From: Rhodospirillales bacterium
GTDB taxonomy: Bacteria; Pseudomonadota; Alphaproteobacteria; Rhodospirillales; Defluviicoccaceae
Assembly (NCBI GenBank): GCA_026125865.1
Contig: JAHCKI010000041.1
Location: forward strand, 1 to 12,156
Reading direction: 5' to 3'
Length of the DNA: 12,156 nt
Shown here: piece by piece, positions 5,986 to 12,156 of the stretch
How the letters are laid out: each line of letters begins with the position of its first letter
How positions within the stretch are numbered: position 1 is the stretch's first letter
Notes under the pieces: model-generated
Databases searched by the model: none
Seen by the model: only the letters and a program-made list of their open reading frames with translations
Told to the model about the DNA's origin: nothing
Made by a program: the position numbers and the translations under genes

Positions 5986-8091
5986 ATGTCGCTTGCACGC
6001 CTGAAGCCTGTCGTGGGCGAAGACATCCAAACCGACGCCGAACCTGAAGCCAGTCATGAGGAAATGGTCAACGCCATCCGCATGCTCTCGGTTGACGCGA
6101 TCGAAAAAGCCAAGTCCGGCCATCCGGGCTTACCCATGGGCATGGCCAACGTGGCGACCGTGTTGTGGACCCAGTTCTTGAAATACGACCCGTCGCAACC
6201 GAGGTGGGAGGACCGCGACCGCTTCATCCTCTCCGCCGGTCACGGCTCGATGCTTCTGTACTCGCTGTTCTACCTCACTGGTTTCGAGGACGTGACCATT
6301 GATGAGATCCGCAACTTCCGTCAGCTCCATTCGAAAACCCCGGGACATCCCGAATATGGCGTGACCGCTGGTGTCGAGACGACGACCGGTCCGCTGGCGC
6401 AGGGTCTCGGAAATGCCGTCGGCATGGCGCTTGCCGAGAGACTGCGCAACAGCCGCTGGGGCAGCGACATCGTCGATCACTACACCTATTGCATTGTCGG
6501 CGACGGTTGTTTGATGGAGGGCCTTAGCCAGGAGGCGATTTCGCTCGCCGGGTATTTGCGCCTGCACAAGCTGATCGTGCTTTGGGATGACAACCGTATT
6601 TCCATCGACGGTCCCACCTGCATGACGACGGGCGACAATCAGATCGCCCGCTTCGAGGCCTCGGGCTGGCATGCGGAAATGGTCAACGGCGATGATCCCG
6701 AGGCGGTCGCCCAGGTGATCGCCAAGGCGCGGCTCACCGATCGGCCCTCGTTCATCGCCTGTCGAACCACCATCGGCAAGGGTGCGCCGACCAAGCAGGG
6801 CACCGCCGCGACGCACGGCGCGCCGCTCGGCGAAAAAGAAGTGGACGGCGTCCGCGAAACCCTTGATTGGCCCTATCCGCCGTTCGTGGTGCCGCCCCAC
6901 ATTCTGGCGGCTTGGCGGCGTGCCGGGCAGCGCTCGATCGAAGAACGCAAGGCCTGGGGAAAGCGCTTCGACGCGTTGTGCGATGAAAAGAAGGAGGAAT
7001 TCAAACGGACCAGCCGTGGCGAATTGGCTCCCGGGTGGCAGAAACCACTGAATGAGTTCAAAAAGCGGCTTGCCGACGAAAAGCCCAAATGGGCCACCCG
7101 CAAGGCTTCGGGGCAAGCATTGGAGATCCTGACCGCCGAGTTCCCGGAAATGATCGGCGGCTCCGCGGATCTCAGCGAGTCATGCTGCGCCAAGGCCCCG
7201 GACATGAACGAGCTGAAACCGGGGGATTACAGCGGTCGCTACATTCACTACGGCGTGCGCGAACACGCCATGGCCTCGATCATGAACGGGATGGCCCTGC
7301 ACGGCGGCTTCATCCCCTACGGCAGCACCTTCTTCGTCTTCGTCGACTACATGCGCGCCTCGATTCGCATGTCGGCATTGATGAAGCAGCGGGTGATCTA
7401 CGTCTGCACCCATGATTCCATCGGTGTCGGCGAAGACGGACCCACCCACCATCCGTCGGAAACCATCGCCGGTCTTCGCGTCATGCCCAATCTTTTGGTG
7501 TTTCGTCCGGCCGATGCCGTCGAGACCTTCGAGTGCTGGGTCATCGCCTTGACCGAATTCGATATGCCGTCGACCCTCGTGCTGACGCGCCAGGCGGTGC
7601 CGCCGGTTCGAACCGACCATGTCAGTGTAAACCTTTGCGCCCGTGGCGCTTACGTTCTTCACGAGGCGACCGGGGGCGAGCGTGAAGTGACCATCTTCGC
7701 CACCGGCTCCGAAGTTCATCTCGCCGTTCAGGCGCGGGAAAGGCTGCAGGCCGAAGGCATTCCAACGGCCGTTGTGTCCATGCCCTGCTGGAAACTGTTC
7801 GACGTGCAGCCGGACAAATACCGACAAGAAGTGCTCGGCCCCAAATGGCCAAACGGCGTGCGGGTGGCGGTGGAAGCCGCCATCGCGCCGGGTTGGGACA
7901 AGTACATCGGCGAGAACGGCGTGTTCATCGGCCTCAAGGACTTCAGCTTGTCGGGACCCGGACCGGACCTCTTCGAGTACTTCGGCATTACGACGGACAA
8001 CATCTTCGCCAAGGCCAAGGACGCGGTGGCGAAGAGGCGCGTGGCCGCACGTCGTCCGGGTGCCGGACTTGGCATCGACGTCGTCGGCTGA
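5986..8091 (+). CDS. tkt: Transketolase
   Basis: 701 residues from ATG 5986, chosen for GAGGAG at 5971-5976 with a 9-nt spacer; in-frame ATGs at 5944 and 5962 would overlap prk and lack this site. Transfers two-carbon ketol units between sugar phosphates (xylulose 5-P, ribose 5-P, erythrose 4-P, sedoheptulose 7-P, glyceraldehyde 3-P) using thiamine diphosphate and Mg2+. It serves the CBB regeneration phase and the pentose phosphate pathway. Family signatures are AIEKAKSGHPGLPMGMA (H46), SAGHGSML (H86), the ThDP motif VGDGCLMEG (GDG 172-174) ending at the metal-ligand Asn in WDDNRISIDG (N203), the GKGAPTKQGT loop, then YGVREHAM with the catalytic Glu that protonates ThDP, and THDSIGVGEDGPTHHP. 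The C-terminal domain is complete (LVLTRQAVP, then FATGSEVHLAVQA). Length is slightly above the about 660-670 usual, from an N-terminal extension of about 30 residues. Could be called cbbT by context. Confidence 0.97.
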   Translation: MSLARLKPVVGEDIQTDAEPEASHEEMVNAIRMLSVDAIEKAKSGHPGLPMGMANVATVLWTQFLKYDPSQPRWEDRDRFILSAGHGSMLLYSLFYLTGFEDVTIDEIRNFRQLHSKTPGHPEYGVTAGVETTTGPLAQGLGNAVGMALAERLRNSRWGSDIVDHYTYCIVGDGCLMEGLSQEAISLAGYLRLHKLIVLWDDNRISIDGPTCMTTGDNQIARFEASGWHAEMVNGDDPEAVAQVIAKARLTDRPSFIACRTTIGKGAPTKQGTAATHGAPLGEKEVDGVRETLDWPYPPFVVPPHILAAWRRAGQRSIEERKAWGKRFDALCDEKKEEFKRTSRGELAPGWQKPLNEFKKRLADEKPKWATRKASGQALEILTAEFPEMIGGSADLSESCCAKAPDMNELKPGDYSGRYIHYGVREHAMASIMNGMALHGGFIPYGSTFFVFVDYMRASIRMSALMKQRVIYVCTHDSIGVGEDGPTHHPSETIAGLRVMPNLLVFRPADAVETFECWVIALTEFDMPSTLVLTRQAVPPVRTDHVSVNLCARGAYVLHEATGGEREVTIFATGSEVHLAVQARERLQAEGIPTAVVSMPCWKLFDVQPDKYRQEVLGPKWPNGVRVAVEAAIAPGWDKYIGENGVFIGLKDFSLSGPGPDLFEYFGITTDNIFAKAKDAVAKRRVAARRPGAGLGIDVVG

Positions 8092-8124
8092 CCCCGTCAT
8101 GTCGCGATGGTGTGGCGCGCTGCC

Positions 8125-8802
8125 ATGAACTCGCCGGTCAAGGTGGGGCCGATCAAGGTGGCGCCGTCGATCTTGTCGGCGGATTTCGCGATTCTCGGCG
8201 AGGAAATCCGCGCCATCGACGCGGCGGGGTGTGACTATGTCCATGTGGACGTCATGGACGGTCATTTCGTGCCCAACCTGACCATCGGGCCGCTGGTTGT
8301 CCGCGCCATCCGCAAATACACAAACAAGCCCTTTGACGTTCACTTGATGATCGACCCGGCGCAACCGTATTTAGCCGAATTCGCCGACGCCGGCGCCGAC
8401 ATCATCACCGTGCATGCCGAGGCCGATCGGCACCTGGACCGTTCGTTGCAAGTTATTCGCTCGCTCGGCAAGAAGGCTGGTGTGTCGCTCAACCCGGCAA
8501 CGCCGGAAACCGTTATCGAGCATGTCCTGGATCGGCTCGATCTGATCCTGGTGATGTCCGTCAATCCGGGCTTCGGCGGCCAGAGCTTCATCGGCGCGCA
8601 GTTGGAGAAGATCCGCCGTATCCGCCGCATGATCGGCGAGCGGCCCATCGAGCTTGAGGTGGACGGCGGCGTCAATGCCGCGACGGCGCCGGAAGTCATC
8701 GCGGCCGGCGCTAACGTACTCGTCGCGGGCACCGCGGTGTTCGGCGAAGACGACTACGCCCGCGCCATCCGCGCGCTGCGCCCGGCCGCCGATTCCCCAT
8801 AA
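8125..8802 (+). CDS. rpe: Ribulose-phosphate 3-epimerase
   Basis: 225 residues from ATG 8125. This start puts VAPSILSADFA close to the N-terminus as is usual; an in-frame ATG at 8107 adds six residues. Neither has a strong Shine-Dalgarno, so translation may depend on coupling with tkt, whose stop is 33 bp upstream. Interconverts ribulose 5-phosphate and xylulose 5-phosphate, feeding PRK. TIM-barrel signatures in order are SILSADFA (S18), YVHVDVMDGHFVPNLTIGP (metal and catalytic H40 and D42), FDVHLMI (H73), SVNPGFGGQSF (phosphate loop, 145-155), and LEVDGGVN with second catalytic Asp D180. AGANVLVAGTAVF (195-206) closes the phosphate site. Full length, with no missing key residue. Third gene of the CBB-type cluster; it could serve both the CBB and pentose phosphate pathways. 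Confidence 0.96.
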   Translation: MNSPVKVGPIKVAPSILSADFAILGEEIRAIDAAGCDYVHVDVMDGHFVPNLTIGPLVVRAIRKYTNKPFDVHLMIDPAQPYLAEFADAGADIITVHAEADRHLDRSLQVIRSLGKKAGVSLNPATPETVIEHVLDRLDLILVMSVNPGFGGQSFIGAQLEKIRRIRRMIGERPIELEVDGGVNAATAPEVIAAGANVLVAGTAVFGEDDYARAIRALRPAADSP

Positions 8803-8849
8803 TGTATTGGCAAAAATAACAAAAATCACACGTATGCAGGGAGAAACAA
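8803..8849 (+). promoter_or_regulatory. A-rich spacer with Shine-Dalgarno before the HerA-like gene
   Basis: The 47-bp gap contains CAAAAAT twice with a 9-bp period (8811-8817 and 8820-8826). It ends in AGGGAG (8838-8843), six bases before the ATG at 8850. It is too short and A-rich to show a clear sigma-70 promoter or a terminator, so read-through from rpe is possible. Confidence 0.45.
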
Positions 8850-10340
8850 ATGACGGCAGATAGCGGCATTTTCCTTGGCAAGGCCGAGGGACCAGTGAGC
8901 CTTGATCTGGGGTACGCCAACCGGCACGGGCTTATCGCCGGCGCCACGGGAACGGGAAAAACGATAACGCTTCAGGTTCTGGCCGAAGGGTTTTCCAACG
9001 CCGGCGTGCCGGTGTTTCTCGCCGACGTCAAGGGCGACCTTTCCGGCCTATGTAGTTCATGGCAGCCGAGCGACCCATTCGTGCAGCGGGCTCGGGTCGT
9101 TGAACTCGATCCCTACACAGCCGCCGCCTTTCCCAGCGTTTTTTGGGATGTGCTTGGGGAACAGGGACACCCGATCCGAACGACCGTATCGGAAATGGGG
9201 CCGCTGCTGCTCGCCCGTTTGTTGGAGCTCAACGACACCCAGGAGGGCGTTCTCACCATCGCCTTCGCCGTGGCCGACGACGAAGGCATGTTGCTTCTGG
9301 ATCTCAAGGATCTCAGAGCCATGCTCAACTTCATCGGCGCCAATGCGAAAACGTTGAGCGAGACCTATGGTCACATCAGCAAGGCTACCTTGGGTGCCAT
9401 TCTGCGCCAGCTTCTGGTCCTGGAGCGCGAAGGGGGCGAACAGTTTTTCGGCGAACCGGCCCTCGATGTCCATGACCTCCTCCGTTGCGATCCGGAAGGA
9501 CGCGGCATCGTCCATGTTCTCGCGTCCGACAAACTCATTCACAAACCCCGGCTTTACGCCACGTTCCTGCTCTGGTTGCTGTCGGAACTGTTCGAGGAAC
9601 TGCCGGAGGTCGGCGATCCGGACAAGCCGAAGCTCGTCTTCTTCTTTGACGAAGCACATTTGTTGTTCGATCAGGCACCGCGGGCGCTGGTGGACAAGGT
9701 GGAGCAAGTGGTGCGCCTGATCCGCTCCAAGGGCGTCGGAGTCTACTTTGTCACCCAAAATCCAACGGACCTCCCCGACGACGTTTTGGGGCAACTTGGC
9801 AATCGTGTTCAGCACGCCCTGCGCGCCTTTACCGCCAAGGACAAAAAGGCAATTCGCGCCGCGGCACAGACCTTCCGCGAAAACCCGGCTTTCGATACCG
9901 AAGCGGCAATCACCGAAGTGGGCGTCGGCGAGGCTCTGGTCTCCACCCTCGAAAGGAAGGGGACGCCGGGTATCGTGCAGCGAACGCTGATCCGGCCGCC
10001 GTCATCCCGGGTTGGCCCGGCGTCCGAGCAGGATCGCCAAGCCGTCCTTGCCAAAAGTCCCTATGCCGGTCGCTATGACGAGGCAGTGGACCGACATTCG
10101 GCCTACGAGCAACTGGCCTCCCGCGCTGAAGCAGTTGCACAATTGGCGGAGGCCACCCAACGGCAACAGCCGGCACAGCCAAGCCCCCGCTCCAGCACCA
10201 GCACCAGCACCCGAAGCCGCTCCCGACGGGGCGACAGCATGTTCGAAGCCGCAGCCAAGAGCACGCTGCGCAGTGTCGGGCGTCAGATCGGAAGGGAACT
10301 GGTTCGCGGCGTTCTCGGCTCGCTTTTCCGTGGGCGGTAG
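8850..10340 (+). CDS. HerA-like ATPase of the DUF853/YjgR family
   Basis: 496 residues from ATG 8850, supported by AGGGAG six bases upstream. The FtsK/HerA-type P-loop ATPase features are: Walker A GATGTGKT (31-38) after the family N-terminus GIFLGKAEGPVSLDLGYAN, ADVKGDLSG (58-66), Walker B KLVFFFDEAH (261-270), and YFVTQNPTDLPDDVLGQLGNRVQHALRAF, which includes the sensor-like Gln 303 and an arginine-rich stretch. Length and order match E. coli YjgR (about 500 aa), whose cellular role is not settled, so a helicase function is only inferred from the HerA relationship. The C-terminus after about 430 is a linker of Gln/Pro/Ser/Thr/Arg, with three CAGCAC hexanucleotides (10193-10210) coding for alternating Ser-Thr. 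It ends in a basic helix (about 470-496). It follows rpe on the same strand with no visible functional link to carbon fixation. Confidence 0.92.
   Translation: MTADSGIFLGKAEGPVSLDLGYANRHGLIAGATGTGKTITLQVLAEGFSNAGVPVFLADVKGDLSGLCSSWQPSDPFVQRARVVELDPYTAAAFPSVFWDVLGEQGHPIRTTVSEMGPLLLARLLELNDTQEGVLTIAFAVADDEGMLLLDLKDLRAMLNFIGANAKTLSETYGHISKATLGAILRQLLVLEREGGEQFFGEPALDVHDLLRCDPEGRGIVHVLASDKLIHKPRLYATFLLWLLSELFEELPEVGDPDKPKLVFFFDEAHLLFDQAPRALVDKVEQVVRLIRSKGVGVYFVTQNPTDLPDDVLGQLGNRVQHALRAFTAKDKKAIRAAAQTFRENPAFDTEAAITEVGVGEALVSTLERKGTPGIVQRTLIRPPSSRVGPASEQDRQAVLAKSPYAGRYDEAVDRHSAYEQLASRAEAVAQLAEATQRQQPAQPSPRSSTSTSTRSRSRRGDSMFEAAAKSTLRSVGRQIGRELVRGVLGSLFRGR
10193..10210 (+). repeat. Three tandem CAGCAC hexamers in the HerA-like gene
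   Basis: Three exact copies of CAGCAC in frame encode a Ser-Thr run in the linker before the basic C-terminal helix. A short microsatellite-like tract of this kind can vary in copy number without breaking the frame. Confidence 0.85.
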
Positions 10341-10363
10341 AACGCGTGCGAGTTCGACACCGC
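10334..10363. terminator. Hairpin spanning both convergent stops
   Basis: GCGGT (10334-10338) pairs with ACCGC (10359-10363), and inside it GAAC (10340-10343) pairs with GTTC (10352-10355), leaving an 8-nt loop and a small internal loop. The stem overlaps the stop of the HerA-like gene and reaches the usp stop codon on the other strand. There is no T-tract, so it may be a bidirectional terminator or an mRNA end stabiliser. Confidence 0.35.
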
Positions 10364-10884
10364 TATGAGATCTCGTCGATTTCGGGATCCGAGAGGGTGC
10401 CCGGAACGATGGTTATAGGGATTGGTAGTTTTCCGATTCTCTTGAGAACGTGACTGATCAATCGACCAGGCCCTTCCTTGCCTGACGCGCCACCAAGCAC
10501 AAGCACCGAAATGGCGCTTCCCTCTTTGTCGATGAGCTTCATCAACTCTTCGGTGAGTTTTCCTTCGCGTATGTAAACTACAGGTATCGCCCCCGACAGC
10601 CTCTGTACGACCGAAGACACGACCTGCAGCATTTCTTCGGCCTGTTCGCGGCGTTCCTCCTCCATGAGGTGCCCGACCGCCATCCAGTGCTGGAACTCGA
10701 CCGGCTCCACCACGTAGAGGAGCGCAACGCGACCGCCGGTATTGCGGGCGCGGCGACAGGCGAAGCGTAGCGCCTGGTGCAGCTCTTCGCTCTCGTCCAC
10801 GACGCAGAGGAAGGTCCGGGATGCCTTTTTGGCTGACGAGTCCGCCCCCTGCCCGGACTGGTCCGGTCGTTCGCTTTCTGTCAA
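10363..10884 (-). CDS. Universal stress protein, UspA family
   Basis: 173 residues from TTG 10884. The start is fixed by AAGGAG six bases upstream, made from the last two sense codons of the preceding gene. After a polar N-terminal extension (1-22) the UspA fold begins: RTFLCVVDESEE (23-34, first strand with the nucleotide-binding Asp), a helix, then RVALLYVVEP (52-61). SVLVLGGASGKEGPGRLISHVLKRIGKLPIPITIVPG (126-162) contains the G-x2-G-x9-G/S-type nucleotide-binding loop in modified form and the usual final strand. Proteins of this family are soluble, dimeric, often ATP-binding and linked to stress or metabolic change; the specific role here is unknown. The gap to the upstream TIGR02186 gene is three bases, so it is the last gene of a tauE-TIGR02186-usp operon. 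It converges on the HerA-like gene with a 22-bp gap. Confidence 0.9.
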   Translation of the reverse strand: MTESERPDQSGQGADSSAKKASRTFLCVVDESEELHQALRFACRRARNTGGRVALLYVVEPVEFQHWMAVGHLMEEERREQAEEMLQVVSSVVQRLSGAIPVVYIREGKLTEELMKLIDKEGSAISVLVLGGASGKEGPGRLISHVLKRIGKLPIPITIVPGTLSDPEIDEIS

Positions 10885-10887
10885 ACC

Positions 10888-11661
10888 TTACTCCTTACGG
10901 AACACAACACTCGCCGCCCATCCTGCCACCACCGCGATCAAGATGGCAAGGACGCCATAGGCCATGGAATGACGGTGGGCGAAGTCGAAGACTCTCGCCG
11001 AAAAGCCGACCTTGCTGACCACCAGCGGCGTAATCTCGGCGCTCACCACGTCGCCGTTATTCAAAAGGTAGACCGCGACGGTGTAAGTGCCAACCGGCGC
11101 ATTGGCGGGAAAATGAACATCGGTGCGAAACAGCCTGTTACCCAGGAATGCGATCTGGGTCGGCTGACGCGTATACAGGTTGTCTTTCTGCATGTTACGG
11201 ATCAGCGCCGCCCGAAACTCGGGAAACTCCGCGGACTCGCCGCCGTCGCGTGTGTTTAACCGCAAATACTCGAGCCCGATCTCGTGGCGCGAGCCGACGC
11301 TCTCGGGCACAAATTCGTCCATCGGCCGATTGGCTGCGACGGCATAGAAGCTCGGAACGTCGGTGAACGTCATCTCGGCCCGGTTGATCCAGATTCCGGC
11401 AACGCGGCTCTTGCGGCGTACGATTTTCGTTGCCGCGGGTCCACGGACGACGACGGTGACATCGCCCTCGCCCTCGGTGGCGCCAAACAGCAGGATATCG
11501 GCGCCGGTAAACCCCGTGGTGATGCTAACGAGATGATTGGAGAGGTCCGCAACAAGAACGGGAGCCGCAACGCGCGGCGCCATCAACAGCATCAGACAAA
11601 CCACGAACGCGGTGGCTCGGCCGACGATTCCCTTCGGAACAAACCTCTCGGACATGATCAT
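10888..11661 (-). CDS. TIGR02186 (Alph_Pro_TM) exported, membrane-anchored protein
   Basis: 257 residues from ATG 11661, which overlaps the upstream stop as TGATG; a TTG at 11664 and an ATG at 11655 are alternatives. An N-terminal signal peptide (basic RFVPKGIVGR, hydrophobic core, cleavage near RVAA at about 30-33) is followed by an extracytoplasmic beta-rich domain (about 35-230). It includes LVADLSNHLVSITTGFTGADILLFGA and VVVRGPAAT near its start and FPANAPVGTYTVAVYLLNNGDV near its end. One C-terminal membrane helix lies at about 233-253 with a short basic tail, giving a periplasmic domain anchored in the inner membrane. This matches my recollection of the TIGR02186/Alph_Pro_TM family, typical of alphaproteobacteria and commonly next to TauE/SafE permeases. 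Function unknown; by context it may be a periplasmic partner of the exporter. Its last codons AAG GAG TAA double as the usp Shine-Dalgarno. Confidence 0.85.
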   Translation of the reverse strand: MIMSERFVPKGIVGRATAFVVCLMLLMAPRVAAPVLVADLSNHLVSITTGFTGADILLFGATEGEGDVTVVVRGPAATKIVRRKSRVAGIWINRAEMTFTDVPSFYAVAANRPMDEFVPESVGSRHEIGLEYLRLNTRDGGESAEFPEFRAALIRNMQKDNLYTRQPTQIAFLGNRLFRTDVHFPANAPVGTYTVAVYLLNNGDVVSAEITPLVVSKVGFSARVFDFAHRHSMAYGVLAILIAVVAGWAASVVFRKE

Positions 11662-12156
11662 CAATGCCCCACCACGGCGCCGATAGAATAGACATCGGCC
11701 GGCATAACGACAAGGTCGAAGACCAGTTTGCCACAGGTAATGAGGACCAGGAGCGCCAGCAGTACGCGAAGCTGATGGCCGCGCAGCAAGGCGCCGACGC
11801 GAGCGCCGAACTGAGCGCCGACGACACCGCCGATCAGCAGCATCAAGGCCAACATCACATCGACCGTCTGATTGGTCACGGCTTGCAGCACGGTCACGTT
11901 CGCGGTGACGAATATGATCTGGAACAACGATGTGCCGATGACCACGGCGGTCGGCATACCGAGCAGATAGATCATCGCCGGCACCATGATGAAGCCGCCG
12001 CCCACACCCATGACCGAGGTGAGGATGCCGATGGCAAAGCCGAGGGCGATGATCGGGATGACGCTCAGATAGATCTTCGATTTCTTGAACCGCATTTTCA
12101 GCGGCAGCCGGTGGACCCAGCTGTGCTGGCCGGGTTTCTTCAGCGTCACCGTTTCG
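11661..12156 (-). CDS. TauE/SafE-family anion exporter, C-terminal half (partial)
   Basis: The frame is open to the window edge; the GTG at 12149 is most likely an internal Val codon, so the start lies beyond 12156. About 165 residues are visible: a basic loop, then a hydrophobic segment leading into the repeat signature VMGVGGGFIMVPAMIYLLGMP, followed by AVVIGTSLFQIIFV and at least three more membrane segments ending in KLVFDLVV. The GVGGGFxxVP and GTSxFQ motifs occur once per half in TauE/SafE proteins of about 250-310 residues, and this should be the second half. Family members export sulfite, sulfoacetate or other organosulfur anions, but substrate assignments are weak across the family. 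Its stop overlaps the TIGR02186 start, pointing to a transcriptional and translational unit. Confidence 0.9.
   Translation of the reverse strand, partial: ETVTLKKPGQHSWVHRLPLKMRFKKSKIYLSVIPIIALGFAIGILTSVMGVGGGFIMVPAMIYLLGMPTAVVIGTSLFQIIFVTANVTVLQAVTNQTVDVMLALMLLIGGVVGAQFGARVGALLRGHQLRVLLALLVLITCGKLVFDLVVMPADVYSIGAVVGH

Noticed and set aside
6130..7116. Minus-strand open frame of 328 codons opposite transketolase
   Set aside because: Antisense shadow of a confidently identified gene, with no independent start signal or motif.
7180..8364. Long minus-strand open frame (394 codons) opposite tkt and rpe
   Set aside because: It mirrors the GC-rich third positions of two clear enzymes on the plus strand, and its translation is rich in His, Arg, Asp and Gly with no family signature.
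9057..9815. Minus-strand open frame of 252 codons opposite the HerA-like gene
   Set aside because: Antisense shadow; the plus-strand product has Walker A and B motifs and full family length.

Overview
The window looks like chromosomal DNA of a moderately GC-rich alphaproteobacterium that can run a Calvin-Benson-Bassham (CBB) cycle. The lineage is inferred from the TIGR02186/Alph_Pro_TM gene, the overall codon style and the gene company. No rRNA or species-diagnostic marker is present. I see no tRNA, rRNA, CRISPR array, insertion sequence or integrase.

Layout. (1) Positions 1-3599, plus strand: a tightly packed three-gene module. It holds a Cys-rich TackOD1-type zinc-ribbon protein with a C-terminal degenerate GGDEF domain (5' end outside the window), a membrane-embedded processive-type family 2 glycosyltransferase, and a HlyD-type membrane fusion protein. 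This looks like a polysaccharide synthesis/export unit. The degenerate GGDEF domain has lost its catalytic signature but keeps an RxxD inhibitory-site motif at canonical spacing, as in the c-di-GMP receptor PelD. (2) 3655-4308, minus strand: a bacteriohemerythrin with all seven iron ligands and an extra C-terminal domain, whose upstream region carries two perfect 12-bp palindromes. (3) 4309-5027: an AT-richer, apparently gene-free stretch of about 720 bp with a perfect DnaA-box sequence, a near-perfect second one, and a possible CbbR site. (4) 5028-8802, plus strand: prk, tkt and rpe, a CBB regeneration operon without Rubisco in view. It is followed after 47 bp by a HerA/YjgR-like ATPase (8850-10340). 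(5) 10363-12156, minus strand: a compact operon with the C-terminal half of a TauE/SafE anion exporter, a TIGR02186 membrane-anchored exported protein and a UspA-family protein.

How the parts work together. PRK makes the Rubisco substrate, while transketolase and ribulose-phosphate 3-epimerase regenerate pentose phosphates. Tight spacing and a Shine-Dalgarno overlapping the prk stop support co-expression of prk and tkt. In the first module the receptor-like protein could gate the glycosyltransferase, which has no PilZ domain of its own, while the HlyD-like protein would bridge the periplasm. That regulatory model is inference. The TauE-TIGR02186-Usp genes are translationally linked by overlapping or abutting start and stop signals.

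The least ordinary items are the TackOD1/degenerate-GGDEF module and the 720-bp intergenic region.
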